DNA from: Actinomarinicola tropica
GTDB lineage: Bacteria; Actinomycetota; Acidimicrobiia; Acidimicrobiales; SKKL01
Assembly (NCBI RefSeq): GCF_009650215.1
Contig: NZ_CP045851.1
Location: 3,065,001 to 3,129,000 of the forward strand
Reading direction: 5' to 3'
Length of the DNA stretch: 64,000 nucleotides
Positions 1-8,189 of this stretch are shown here, piece after piece; the stretch's first letter is position 1; each line of letters starts with the position of its first letter. A program made the translations under genes and the position numbers. The notes below the pieces were generated by a model. The model saw only the letters and a list, made by a program, of their open reading frames with translations. It was not told the DNA's origin and did no database searches.

Positions 1-823
1 TGCCCTCGGCTGTGTGGTTGTAGACGACGTCGAGGATGACCTCGATGCCCGCGTCGTGCAGCGCCTTCACCATCGACTTGAACTCGGTGACCTGCTGGCC
101 GCGCTGGCCGCGGGTGGCGTACTCGTTGTGCGGGGCGAAGAAGCCGATCGAGTTGTAGCCCCAGTAGTTGCGCAGGCCCTTCTCGAAGAGCGTGTGGTCG
201 TGGATGAACTGGTGGACCGGCATGAGCTCGATGGCGGTGACGCCGAGCTTGCGCAGGTGCTCGACGACCGGCGGCGACGCCACCCCCAGGTACGTGCCCC
301 GCAGGTCCGGGTGCACATCGGGGTGCGTCATCGTCAGGCCCTTGACGTGGGCCTCGTAGACCACCGTCTCGTGCCAGGGCGTCGCCGGCGGACGGTCGTG
401 GCCCCAGTCGAACCACGGGTTGACCACGACCGACTTGGGGACGTGCGGGGCACTGTCGTCGTCGTTGATCGAGCCGTCGTCGAACCGGTACGGGAAGGCG
501 GCCTCGCTCCAGTCCATGCCGCCCTCGATGGCCTTGGCGTAGGGATCGAGCAGGAGCTTCGCCGGGTTGCAGCGCAGACCGTGCTCGGGCTCGTAGGGCC
601 CGTGGACACGGAAGCCGTAGCGGTCGCCGGGCCCGACGTCGGGAAGGAACCCGTGCCAGCAGAACCCCGTGACCTCGGGCAGGTCGACGCGCCGCTCGGT
701 GCCGTCCTCGTCGAAGAGGCAGAGCTCGACGCGGTCGGCGAGCTCGGAGAAGACCGAGAAGTTGGTCCCGGACCCGTCGTAGGTCGCACCGAGGGGGTAG
801 GGGTTGCCGGGCCAGACGCGCAT
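1..823 (-). CDS. glgX: Glycogen debranching enzyme GlgX, N-terminal part (cut by window edge)
   Basis: Isoamylase-type GH13 enzyme that hydrolyses alpha-1,6 branches of phosphorylase-trimmed glycogen in the cytoplasm. Only the first 274 codons are in the window; the full enzyme is about 700 residues. Visible are an N-terminal CBM48-like domain (GATYDGSGTNFSVFSE near residue 12) and the beginning of the GH13 barrel, ending just after the first conserved barrel motif DVVYNHTAEG. The catalytic residues lie beyond the edge. It is a close paralogue of the complete GlgX at 36123-38246: both share RNYWGYNSIGF and RGQQV, and the N-termini align as MRVWPG versus MEIWPG. The ATG at 823 is supported by a TAGCGT box 7 bases upstream and the absence of a ribosome binding site. 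It is divergent from the potassium-uptake operon. Confidence 0.93.
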   Translation of the reverse strand, partial: MRVWPGNPYPLGATYDGSGTNFSVFSELADRVELCLFDEDGTERRVDLPEVTGFCWHGFLPDVGPGDRYGFRVHGPYEPEHGLRCNPAKLLLDPYAKAIEGGMDWSEAAFPYRFDDGSINDDDSAPHVPKSVVVNPWFDWGHDRPPATPWHETVVYEAHVKGLTMTHPDVHPDLRGTYLGVASPPVVEHLRKLGVTAIELMPVHQFIHDHTLFEKGLRNYWGYNSIGFFAPHNEYATRGQRGQQVTEFKSMVKALHDAGIEVILDVVYNHTAEG

Positions 824-830
824 GGCGCTG

Positions 831-836
831 ACGCTA
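831..836 (-). promoter_or_regulatory. Putative leaderless -10 box for glgX
   Basis: TAGCGT read on the minus strand, followed by seven bases and the ATG of glgX. The box is identical to the one in front of glgE (51686-51691). No Shine-Dalgarno sequence lies between. Inferred, not measured. Confidence 0.5.
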
Positions 837-888
837 CCTGCGGGTCGCCTCGCTCAACCCTGTGATCTTCGGCCGGGGACGCGTCTGA

Positions 889-894
889 CAGGAT
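889..894 (+). promoter_or_regulatory. Possible weak leaderless -10 box for ktrB
   Basis: CAGGAT, seven bases before the GTG at 902. It departs from TANNNT at its first base. The spacing is what favours GTG 902 over the ATG at 893. Confidence 0.3.
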
Positions 895-901
895 GGCCGC
901 C

Positions 902-2251
902 GTGGCCCGCTCCGGGATCTTCGGCATCCGCCTCCACCACCCGGCCCAGGTCGTGGTCGCGGCGTTCGGCGTGACCATCCTCGCCGGCGCGTCGCTGCTC
1001 ATGCTGCCGATCGCGACGGCGGGTCCGGGGAGCACCCGGCCGATCACCGCCCTGTTCACGGCGACGTCGGCCGTGTGCGTCACCGGCCTCGTCACGGTGG
1101 ACACGCCCACCTACTGGTCCGGGTTCGGGCAGGGCGTGATCATGCTGCTCATCCAGCTCGGCGGCTTCGGGATCATGACGCTCGCCTCGCTCGCCGCGAT
1201 CTTCGTCAGCCACAAGCTCGGTCTCCGCTCGCGCCTGCTGGCCCGGGCCGAGACCGGGACTCTCGACCTCGGCGACGTCCGCTCGATCCTCTTCGGCATC
1301 ATCCGCTTCACCCTGCTGTTCGAGGGCGCGGCGGCGCTCCTGCTCACCCTGCGGTTCTGGATCTCCTACGACGAGGGCCTCCTGCGCGCTGTCTGGCTCG
1401 GCGTGTTCCACGCCATCTCGGCGTTCAACAACGCCGGGTTCGCCCTCTTCAGCGACAACCTGATGGGGTTCGCCGGCGACGAGCTGCTGCTCCTCGTCAT
1501 CGGGGCCGCGGTGGTGAGCGGCGGCCTGGGGTTCCCCGTGTGGCTCGACCTCCGCAACGAGCGCACCCGCTTCACGCGGTGGTCCCTGCACACCAAGCTC
1601 GTGGTGACGATGACGGCGGCGCTCCTCCTCGTCGGGATGGTGACGCTCACCGCGTTCGAGTGGGACAACCCCGAGACGCTCGGCGACCGCAGCGCCGTCG
1701 ACACCGTCGCCAACGGCACCTTCGCCTCGCTGACGCCCCGCACCGCGGGGTTCAACACCTTCGACTACGGCGAGGCGAACGACGAGACGATCCTCGTCAC
1801 CACGCTCCTCATGTTCATCGGCGCCGGGCCGGCGTCCACCGGCGGTGGGGTCAAGGTCACGACGGCGGCTGTGCTCGCCCTCATGGTGTGGGCCGAGCTG
1901 CGTGGCGACCCCGACGTCAACCGGTTCAGCCGCCGCATCCCGGCCACGGCGCAGCGCCAGGCCCTCTCGGTGGTGCTCATCGGCCTGACCGCGCTGTTCG
2001 CCGGCAACCTCCTCCTCACCGCGACGTCGCCGTTCTCGATCGGCGAGACGCTGTTCGAGGCGACGTCCGCGTTCGGCACCGTCGGGCTCTCGACCGGCAT
2101 CACCGGGCTCCTGGCCGACCCACCCCAGGCCGTGCTCGTCGTGCTGATGTTCCTCGGTCGCGTCGGCCCCCTCACCCTCGGCACCGCGCTGGTGCTGCGC
2201 GAGCGCGACAAGCTCTTCCGCTACCCGGAGGAGCGCCCGATCATCGGGTGA
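902..2251 (+). CDS. ktrB: Potassium uptake transmembrane subunit, KtrB/TrkH family
   Basis: Pore-forming subunit of a Ktr/Trk potassium transporter in the cytoplasmic membrane (449 residues, normal length for KtrB). The four membrane-pore-membrane repeats each carry the selectivity-filter glycine of the family: SAVCVTGLV near residue 57, SAFNNAGF near 173, TPRTAGFN near 278 and GTVGLSTG near 393. It is the first gene of a ktrB-ktrB-ktrA operon, with the next start 3 bases after its stop. The start is uncertain: an in-frame ATG lies at 893, but it has no spaced ribosome binding site, while GTG 902 has a CAGGAT box at the spacing seen for other leaderless starts here. Specificity for potassium is a family inference. 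Confidence 0.93.
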   Translation: MARSGIFGIRLHHPAQVVVAAFGVTILAGASLLMLPIATAGPGSTRPITALFTATSAVCVTGLVTVDTPTYWSGFGQGVIMLLIQLGGFGIMTLASLAAIFVSHKLGLRSRLLARAETGTLDLGDVRSILFGIIRFTLLFEGAAALLLTLRFWISYDEGLLRAVWLGVFHAISAFNNAGFALFSDNLMGFAGDELLLLVIGAAVVSGGLGFPVWLDLRNERTRFTRWSLHTKLVVTMTAALLLVGMVTLTAFEWDNPETLGDRSAVDTVANGTFASLTPRTAGFNTFDYGEANDETILVTTLLMFIGAGPASTGGGVKVTTAAVLALMVWAELRGDPDVNRFSRRIPATAQRQALSVVLIGLTALFAGNLLLTATSPFSIGETLFEATSAFGTVGLSTGITGLLADPPQAVLVVLMFLGRVGPLTLGTALVLRERDKLFRYPEERPIIG

Positions 2252-2254
2252 GCG

Positions 2255-3588
2255 ATGCTCCGCTTCCTCCGCATCCGCTTCACGCCGGCGCGCGTCCTCG
2301 TCGGGCTCTTCGCCGTCGTGCTCGTGCTCGGGACGGTCGCTCTGATGCTGCCGCCGAGCACCGCCGCCGGTCCGAACGCCACGTTCATGGACGCCCTCTT
2401 CACCGCGACGTCCGCGGTGACGGTCACCGGCCTCGTCACCGTCGAGACGTCGACGTACTGGTCCGGCCTGGGTCAGGCGATCATCCTCGTGCTCGCCCAG
2501 TTCGGCGGCCTCGGCATCATCACCCTCGGCGCGCTCGCCGGGCTCGTCGTGTCGCGTCGCATGGGGCTGCGAGGCCGGCGGCTCGCCCAAGTGGAGAGCG
2601 GGCTCGACCTCGGCGACGTGCGCCGGGTGATCTACACGGTGCTCGCCACCGCCGCGATCGTCGAGGTGACGGCCTTCGTCCTCCTCAGCGGCGCCCTGTG
2701 GCTCCACCACGACCTCACGTTCGAGCAGTCGGTCGTCAACGGGCTCTTCCACGCCATCTCGGCGTTCAACAACGCGGGCTTCACCCGCTTCGACGACAGC
2801 CTGGCCGAGTACGTGACCGATCCTTCGTCTCGTTCGTGGTCGCGGGAGCGGTCCTGATCGGCTCGATCGGCTTCCCGGTGCTGATGGACCTCCGCACGCT
2901 GCCCCGCCGGCCGCGCCGGTGGAGCCTCCACACCAAGCTCACGCTGTCGGTGACCGCGGCGATCCTCGTCGTGTCGACCGTGGTCGTGCTCAGCTTCGAG
3001 TGGACGAACCCGGACACGATCGGTGGGCTCGACACACGGGGCAAGGTGCTGGCATCGGCGTTCAACTCGACGATGCGCACCGCCGGCTTCTCCTCGATCG
3101 ACTTCGGTGACACCAACGAGACGACCCAGCTGGCCACGATCGTGTCGATGTTCATCGGTGGTGGCAGCGTGTCGGCCGCCGGCGGCATCAAGGTCACGAC
3201 GCTCGCCCTGCTCGTCCTCGCCGCCCGCGCCGAGTACCGGGGCGACGACGACTCCTCGGCGTTCGGCCGCCGCATCCCCTACGGCGCCATCCGCCAGTCG
3301 ATCGCCATCGCCCTCACGAGCAGCATCACCCTGCTCGGCGGCACGATGCTGCTGCTCGCGAGCGGACCGTTCGAGCTCACCGAGGCCGCGTTCGAGGCGA
3401 CCTCCGCGGTGGGCATCGTCGGCCTGAGCACCGGCATCACCGACGAGCTGAACACCTTCGGCCAGCTGGTCGTGATCGGCCTCATGGTCTTCGGCCGGCT
3501 GGGCCCCCTGACCGTCGGCACCGCACTCATCCTGCGCGAGCGCGAACGCCTGTACCGTTTCCCCGAGGAGCGTCCCTTCGTTGGCTGA
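2255..3588 (+). pseudogene. ktrB: Second KtrB/TrkH potassium transporter subunit, interrupted by a one-base deletion
   Basis: Paralogue of the upstream ktrB with the same four pore loops: SAVTVTGLV, SAFNNAGF, TMRTAGFS and GIVGLSTG. The reading frame opens at ATG 2255 and is lost near 2822: after YVTD the frame runs into a stop at about 2857, while the rest of the protein (SFVVAGAVLIGSIGF onwards to 3588) continues in frame 1. Adding one C at 2821-2824 (GATCCTTC to GATCCCTTC) restores a continuous protein of 444 residues that aligns end to end with its neighbour, so one base is missing. The 3' half keeps intact coding character and overlaps the ktrA start, so either the lesion is very recent or it is a sequencing/assembly error. 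No slippery heptamer for programmed frameshifting is seen. Confidence 0.85.
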
Positions 3589-4309
3589 GCAACCCACCCC
3601 CGAATCGAGCCCACCCAAGCACGTCGAGTGGCGACCGGAGCCCCCGACCGTCGCGGGCGACTGGGACGAGGTCCTCGTCGTCGGCCTCGGCCGGTTCGGC
3701 AGCGCGGTCGGCGCCACCCTCGAGCACCTCGGCTACGAGGTCCTCGGCGTCGACGAGAGCGACTCGGTCGTGCAGGAGCACGCCACGTCGCTCACCCACG
3801 TCGTGCAGGCCGACTCCACGAACATCGCGGCGCTCCGCCAGCTCGGGGCGGCGGACTTCGAGTGCGCCGTCGTCTGCATCGGCAGCGACATCGAAGCGAG
3901 CATCCTCACCGTCGCCGCGCTCCACGACCTCGGCATCGAGAACATCTGGGCCAAGGCGATCACCGAGTCCCACGGCCGCATCCTGCGGCGGGTCGGCGCC
4001 GACTCGGTGATCTTCCCCGAGCACGACATGGGCGTGCGCGTCGCGCACATGGTGACCGGTCGGATGATCGACTACATCGAGCTCGACGCCGGGTTCGCCC
4101 TCGTCGAGACGCTGGTGCCGAAGGAGGCCCAGGGCAAGACCCTGCTCGAGGCCAGCCTCCGCGCCAAGTACGACGTCACAGTGGTGTGCATCAAGCCGGA
4201 GGGCGAGATGTTCACCTACGCCACGCCCGACACGATGATGCGCGAGGGCGACATCCTCCTCGTCGCCGGCGAGACCAAGCGCGTCGAGCGCTTCGCCAAC
4301 GTCACCTGA
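3581..4309 (+). CDS. ktrA: KtrA/TrkA potassium uptake regulatory subunit
   Basis: Cytoplasmic RCK (regulator of potassium conductance) protein that assembles as a ring under KtrB and gates it in response to nucleotides. The 242-residue protein has an RCK_N Rossmann domain with VVGLGRFGSAVG near residue 33 and an acidic residue after beta-2 (GVDES), then an RCK_C domain from about residue 160 (ELDAGFALVETLVP). Length is normal for the family. The start is TTG at 3581, which overlaps the end of the second ktrB by 8 bases and implies translational coupling. Its 3' end overlaps the convergent O-methyltransferase by 8 bases. One KtrA would serve two KtrB subunits. Confidence 0.93.
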   Translation: MAEQPTPESSPPKHVEWRPEPPTVAGDWDEVLVVGLGRFGSAVGATLEHLGYEVLGVDESDSVVQEHATSLTHVVQADSTNIAALRQLGAADFECAVVCIGSDIEASILTVAALHDLGIENIWAKAITESHGRILRRVGADSVIFPEHDMGVRVAHMVTGRMIDYIELDAGFALVETLVPKEAQGKTLLEASLRAKYDVTVVCIKPEGEMFTYATPDTMMREGDILLVAGETKRVERFANVT

Positions 4310-4967
4310 CCCGGGCCAGCGTCAGCCCGTCGCCGACGGCGAGCACCGCCACCTCGACGCGGTCGTCCGCAGCCACGTGGTCGTTGAACGTCCGGATGGC
4401 ACGCGTGTCGCCGTCGGTGTCGGCCTCGTCGACCACGCGACCGCTCCACAGCACGTTGTCGACGAGGACCACCCCACCCGGGCCCATTCGGCCGACGATC
4501 TCCTCGTAGTAGTCGAGGTACCCGCCCTTGTCGGCGTCGATGAACGCCAGGTCGATGCGGGTGTCGCCCGGCAGCGCCCGGAGCGTGTCGAGCGCCGGTC
4601 CGATCCGCAGCTCGACGCGGTCGGCGACGCCGGCCCTGGCCCACGCCTCGCGCGCCAGCGCCGTGTACTCCTCGCTGACGTCGCAGCACAGGAGGCGCCC
4701 GCCGTCGGGGAGGCCCCGCGCGATGCACGTCGAGCTGTAGCCCGTGAACGTGCCGACCTCGACCGCGAACGCCGGCGCGATGATGCGGGTGAGCACGGTG
4801 AGGAACGCTCCCTGCGCGGGATCGATCTGCATGCCCGCCCGGTCGCCGAACCGCTGGCGCGTGACCTCGACCAGGTCGGTCAGCACCTCATCTGGCGGCG
4901 TGCCGTGGTCGACCATGTAGCGGTGCAGCGCAGCGTCGACGCCGATCTGCTTCGGTGCGTCGTCCAT
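4302..4967 (-). CDS. Class I SAM-dependent O-methyltransferase
   Basis: A 221-residue member of the catechol/caffeoyl-CoA O-methyltransferase family (Methyltransf_3), which transfers a methyl group from S-adenosylmethionine to a hydroxyl of a small phenolic or related substrate. Seen are the SAM-binding motif VEVGTFTGYSS near residue 70, the acidic residue after beta-2 (CCDVSEEY), and the metal/catalytic motif DLAFIDADKGGY near 144, followed by GGVVLVDNVLWSG. Length is typical. ATG 4967 is supported by a TACGGT box six bases upstream. It is monocistronic, divergent from the lipoprotein at 5011. The natural substrate cannot be told from sequence. Confidence 0.9.
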   Translation of the reverse strand: MDDAPKQIGVDAALHRYMVDHGTPPDEVLTDLVEVTRQRFGDRAGMQIDPAQGAFLTVLTRIIAPAFAVEVGTFTGYSSTCIARGLPDGGRLLCCDVSEEYTALAREAWARAGVADRVELRIGPALDTLRALPGDTRIDLAFIDADKGGYLDYYEEIVGRMGPGGVVLVDNVLWSGRVVDEADTDGDTRAIRTFNDHVAADDRVEVAVLAVGDGLTLARVR

Positions 4968-4973
4968 CGCGGC

Positions 4974-4979
4974 ACCGTA
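4974..4979 (-). promoter_or_regulatory. Putative leaderless -10 box for the O-methyltransferase
   Basis: TACGGT on the minus strand, six bases before ATG 4967, with no Shine-Dalgarno between. Confidence 0.5.
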
Positions 4980-4998
4980 CCCGGGGCCGACGGCGGCG

Positions 4999-5004
4999 TA
5001 TCCT
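4999..5004 (+). promoter_or_regulatory. Putative leaderless -10 box for the lipoprotein at 5011
   Basis: TATCCT, six bases before GTG 5011. It sits back to back with the box of the divergent methyltransferase. Confidence 0.5.
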
Positions 5005-5010
5005 TCGCCC

Positions 5011-5586
5011 GTGCACAGGCGGCGAAGGACAACCGCTCGACGGGCGACCGGCAGCATCCTCGTCGTGCTCGTGCTCGCGCTCGGCGCGTGCAGCTCGGAC
5101 GACGCCGACGGTCCGGACGAGCAGGCCGGATCGACCACCACGTCGACGACCGCGGCGACCACCACGACGAGCACCACCCTGCTCCTCGACCGGCTGCCGG
5201 CCGACGAGTCCCTCGAGACCGCCGCGCAGGTCGAGGCGGCGTACCTGCACCACTGGGGCGTGGTCCTCGTCGCGTTCGACGAGCTCGATCCGGACCTCCT
5301 CGAGCTCGTCCTCACCGGTGAGCTCCTCCAGGTGCGGCGGGACCAGATCGCCCACCTCGACGCCGAGGGCCAGCGCATCACCGGCACGCTCGAGCACGAC
5401 GTCACCGTCGAGGTCGTGAGCGAGACCGAGGCGATGGTGACCGACACCCAGCGCAGCCACCTGGTGACCGTGGACGCCGACGGCGAGGCCGTCAGCGATG
5501 ACGACGGCGCGACCTCGATCAACGAGTACACGCTGGTGCGGGACGGCGACGCGTGGCTGGTCGCCTCCGCGGTCCAGAAGAGCTGA
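5011..5586 (+). CDS. Hypothetical secreted lipoprotein
   Basis: A 191-residue protein with an arginine-rich start, a hydrophobic segment and a lipobox LALGACSS with the lipidated cysteine at residue 27, so it should be anchored on the outer face of the membrane. A Thr/Ser-rich linker (about residues 41-57) leads to a small alpha+beta domain rich in Asp, Glu and Val ending in DAWLVASAVQKS. That ending resembles extracellular NTF2-like domains that measure a conserved WLV strand, but I cannot assign it firmly. GTG 5011 is set by the TATCCT box. Its stop is 3 bases from the end of convergent aroC. Function unknown. Confidence 0.85.
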   Translation: MHRRRRTTARRATGSILVVLVLALGACSSDDADGPDEQAGSTTTSTTAATTTTSTTLLLDRLPADESLETAAQVEAAYLHHWGVVLVAFDELDPDLLELVLTGELLQVRRDQIAHLDAEGQRITGTLEHDVTVEVVSETEAMVTDTQRSHLVTVDADGEAVSDDDGATSINEYTLVRDGDAWLVASAVQKS

Positions 5587-5589
5587 CCG

Positions 5590-6690
5590 CTACCCCTCCA
5601 GCGGGGGCAGGACGTCGACCGTGCGCTGGCGCAGCCAGTGGTCGGCGAGGACGAGGAGGGTCATGGCCTCGACCAGCGGCACGGCCCTCGGCAGGACGCA
5701 CGGGTCGTGGCGACCCTTCGCCGCCAACGTCACGGCGTTGTTGTCCCGGTCGACCGTCTTCTGCTCCGACGAGATCGTGCCCGTCGGCTTGAACGCCACG
5801 CGGAGGACCACGTCCTCCCCGTTGGAGATGCCGCCCTGGATGCCACCCGAGCGGTTGCTCGAGGTGCGCGGCCGGCCGTCGGGGCCGGGCACGAACGGAT
5901 CGTTGTGGGAGAGGCCGGTCATCCGCGTGCCCGCGAAGCCGCTGCCGATCTCGACGCCCTTGGCGGCCGGCAGCGACAGCATGGCCCCGCCGAGGGTGGC
6001 GTCGAGCTTGTCGAAGACCGGGTCACCCAGGCCCACGGGGACGCGGCGGGCCACGCAGGTGACGACGCCGCCGAGTGAGTCGCCGGCCCGGCGGGTCTCT
6101 TCGATCGCCGCCTCGATGCGCGCCGCCGCGTCGGGATCGGGGCAACGCGTCGGGGTGGCCTCGACGTCGTCGAGCGTCACCGCGTCGACGTCGACCTCGG
6201 CATCGATCTCGTGCACCGAGCTCACCCAGGCGAGCACCTCGACGCCGGCGACCTCACGGAGCAGCTGTCGCGCCACGGCTCCCGCCGCGACCCGACCGAT
6301 CGTCTCCCTTGCCGAGGACCGGCCGCCGCCCTGCCAGTTCCGCAGGCCGTACTTGGCCTCGGTCGTGTAGTCGGCGTGGCTCGGCCGGTAGACGTCCTTC
6401 AGGTGGTCGTAGGCGTGGGGCCGGGCGTCGGTGTTGCGCACGAGCATCGCGATCGGGCTGCCGAGGGTGCGGCCCTCGAACACGCCCGACAGGATCTCGA
6501 CCTCGTCGGCCTCCTGGCGCTGGGTCACCAGCCGGCTCTGGCCCGGCCGGCGGCGATCGAGGTCGAACTGGATCGCCTCGAGCGACAGCGCCAGCCGCGG
6601 CGGGCACCCGTCGACGACGACGCCGACGCCGCCGCCGTGGGACTCTCCGAAGGTGGTGGCGCGGAAGGCCTGCCCGAAGCTGCTGCTCAC
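5590..6690 (-). CDS. aroC: Chorismate synthase
   Basis: Converts 5-enolpyruvylshikimate-3-phosphate to chorismate, the last common step of aromatic amino acid synthesis, using reduced FMN. The 366-residue protein shows the three family signatures: GESHGGGVG near residue 15, the central [10 protein letters not shown] region near residue 128, and the C-terminal [17 protein letters not shown]. Length is normal. The usual aro neighbours (aroK, aroB) are not adjacent; aroC stands alone, convergent with the lipoprotein gene. GTG 6690 is placed by a TAGGCT box seven bases upstream. Confidence 0.97.
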   Translation of the reverse strand: MSSSFGQAFRATTFGESHGGGVGVVVDGCPPRLALSLEAIQFDLDRRRPGQSRLVTQRQEADEVEILSGVFEGRTLGSPIAMLVRNTDARPHAYDHLKDVYRPSHADYTTEAKYGLRNWQGGGRSSARETIGRVAAGAVARQLLREVAGVEVLAWVSSVHEIDAEVDVDAVTLDDVEATPTRCPDPDAAARIEAAIEETRRAGDSLGGVVTCVARRVPVGLGDPVFDKLDATLGGAMLSLPAAKGVEIGSGFAGTRMTGLSHNDPFVPGPDGRPRTSSNRSGGIQGGISNGEDVVLRVAFKPTGTISSEQKTVDRDNNAVTLAAKGRHDPCVLPRAVPLVEAMTLLVLADHWLRQRTVDVLPPLEG

Positions 6691-6697
6691 CCGGCGG

Positions 6698-6703
6698 AGC
6701 CTA
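6698..6703 (-). promoter_or_regulatory. Putative leaderless -10 box for aroC
   Basis: TAGGCT on the minus strand, seven bases before GTG 6690, with no Shine-Dalgarno between. Confidence 0.5.
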
Positions 6704-6787
6704 CCGGTGCCCCCGAGGGGTGATCGTCGGACCGCCGGGTAGACCGGCGACCGATCATCCGTCCCGCCGCCGACCCCGGAGCACGCG

Positions 6788-7480
6788 TTGAGCGACCTCT
6801 CCCCCGCCACGACCGACCGATCGCCCGCCCCCGCGTCGCTGCCGGGCCGGATCCGCGACACCGGGCTCGGTTGGGTCCGGTCCCTGGCCGGCTCGACGAA
6901 GGCGCTGCCGACCGCCACCGTCGGCGCGGTCGGCGACCGCCTCGACCAGCTCGTCGACAGGGTGGTGCGCCACCCGTCGCCCGTCCGCACCTCCGAGGAG
7001 CTCGCCGAGGCGCTCACCGCCCTGCGGGAGAACAAGAACGGCGCGGCGTCGGCGGCGTCGTTCCTCGCGTCCACCAGCCTCGCGTCGCGCACCCTGCGCA
7101 TCGGCACGAAGAAGATGCCGCTGATCGCCGCCGCGACGGGCGCCGCGTCGGCGCTGGCGGTCTTCGCCACTGGGTTCAGGGAGCTGCGGATGATCGCCTC
7201 GCACCTCGTCCACCGGGCGCACGCCGCCGGCGTGGTCGTCGACCCGGGCGCGCTGCGGTCGGTCGCGCTCCAGGTGTACCTGCGTCCGGGGGAGACGCCG
7301 CGCCTCGACGAGGCGCCGTCGCTGCTCACCGCACGCCTGGCCACGCGCTGGTCCCGCACCGCAGCGGCCGAGGCGCTCCCCCTCGTGCCCGACAACCTCG
7401 GTCGCCCCAAGGTCGCCCAGTGGGTCACCGCCGCGTCGACGGTCGACCCCCGGGTGCTCGCCTCGCGACCCAAGGCCTGA
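6788..7480 (+). CDS. Hypothetical protein, alanine-rich, one possible membrane segment
   Basis: A 230-residue protein I do not recognise. The N-terminal 60 residues are Pro/Ser/Thr-rich and look disordered. Helices rich in Ala, Leu and Arg follow, with a hydrophobic stretch [17 protein letters not shown] near residue 120 that may be a membrane helix or amphipathic helix. Codon use matches the surrounding genes, so the frame is coding. The start is TTG 6788 with GGAG seven bases upstream; it is one of few genes here with a plain Shine-Dalgarno start. The gene ends one base from the convergent gene at 7481. Confidence 0.75.
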   Translation: MSDLSPATTDRSPAPASLPGRIRDTGLGWVRSLAGSTKALPTATVGAVGDRLDQLVDRVVRHPSPVRTSEELAEALTALRENKNGAASAASFLASTSLASRTLRIGTKKMPLIAAATGAASALAVFATGFRELRMIASHLVHRAHAAGVVVDPGALRSVALQVYLRPGETPRLDEAPSLLTARLATRWSRTAAAEALPLVPDNLGRPKVAQWVTAASTVDPRVLASRPKA

Positions 7481-8083
7481 TCACTCGCACTGCAAACCCA
7501 ACGAGGCGCAGTTTTCACGCCGCCAACCGGTGAGCAGCTGCATGACCTCGTGGAGCCGCTGCGTTTCGATCAGTGCGGCGACAGCCCCTGCGCGCTCGAG
7601 AAGCTCGTCCTCCCACGGGTAGGTCGGCCGATGCCGTCGGACCCGGTGCAAGACCTCGATGGCCCCCTGAGGGTTGCCTGACAGGACCAATCCGTAGGCT
7701 CGTGCCTCCTGCATGCGCACGTTGTCGACCCCGCCCGGCGGCGGAGCGATGGGCGAACCACCGCGAGCGTTCGCGATCGCCTCATCAGCGGCGCCGCCGA
7801 TCGCTTCGGCGAGGCCGGGTGAATCGATCGGATAGGTCGTGGAGCCTCCCCCGAATCGTTCCGACCAGCTGAGATCGACAACGCCGTCCAGCGGGACCAC
7901 GAGAGGCGTCCTTACGACCCAGAGGTAGATCTCGCCTGACCGCCGACCAGAGTCTTCGGCGAGCACTCCATGGAGGACCCAGGACACGGGCCGGGTGAAA
8001 GCGAGCGTCTTCGACCAACCCCAGTCCGCATCGATGGCCGACAACGTCGGCCTAGAGAGGCGCTTCCATTCAGCTGCTCTCAT
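7481..8083 (-). CDS. Hypothetical protein with codon use unlike its neighbours
   Basis: A 200-residue protein. The N-terminal half has an order typical of small alpha/beta domains ([35 protein letters not shown]) and the C-terminal half is helical ([18 protein letters not shown]), recalling a single TPR-like hairpin. No signal peptide or membrane segment. The DNA is clearly less GC-rich at third positions than flanking genes (codons such as TCG/CGT/GAT/CAA mixed in), which suggests recent acquisition. The start at ATG 8083 has a strong GGAGG five bases upstream, unlike the leaderless genes around it. Some immunity-like or DUF4304-like proteins have this general make-up, but I cannot assign it. 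Confidence 0.75.
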   Translation of the reverse strand: MRAAEWKRLSRPTLSAIDADWGWSKTLAFTRPVSWVLHGVLAEDSGRRSGEIYLWVVRTPLVVPLDGVVDLSWSERFGGGSTTYPIDSPGLAEAIGGAADEAIANARGGSPIAPPPGGVDNVRMQEARAYGLVLSGNPQGAIEVLHRVRRHRPTYPWEDELLERAGAVAALIETQRLHEVMQLLTGWRRENCASLGLQCE

Positions 8084-8189
8084 CGGGCCCTCCGGTCGAG
8101 ATCGAGTCCGTGCAGCGATGGGAACGGGGGTCGTTCGCAGCGCTTCACAGAGTCGGCGCCCCGGCGTTCCGGTCGCCGCGAGCGGGTGC
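8084..8189. other. Short intergenic gap
   Basis: About 106 bases between the end of glgP and the start of the hypothetical gene. Apart from the GGAGG of the hypothetical gene I see no hairpin, repeat or RNA gene. Confidence 0.4.

Noticed and set aside
854-2752. Long open frame on the minus strand (632 codons) opposite the ktrB genes
   Set aside because: It is rich in Arg, Glu, Gly and Asp with no domain order, typical of antisense frames in GC-rich DNA. The plus strand carries recognisable transporters.
2805-2830. Programmed ribosomal frameshift in the second ktrB
   Set aside because: No slippery heptamer, stop codon context or downstream pseudoknot is visible; a one-base deletion explains it better.
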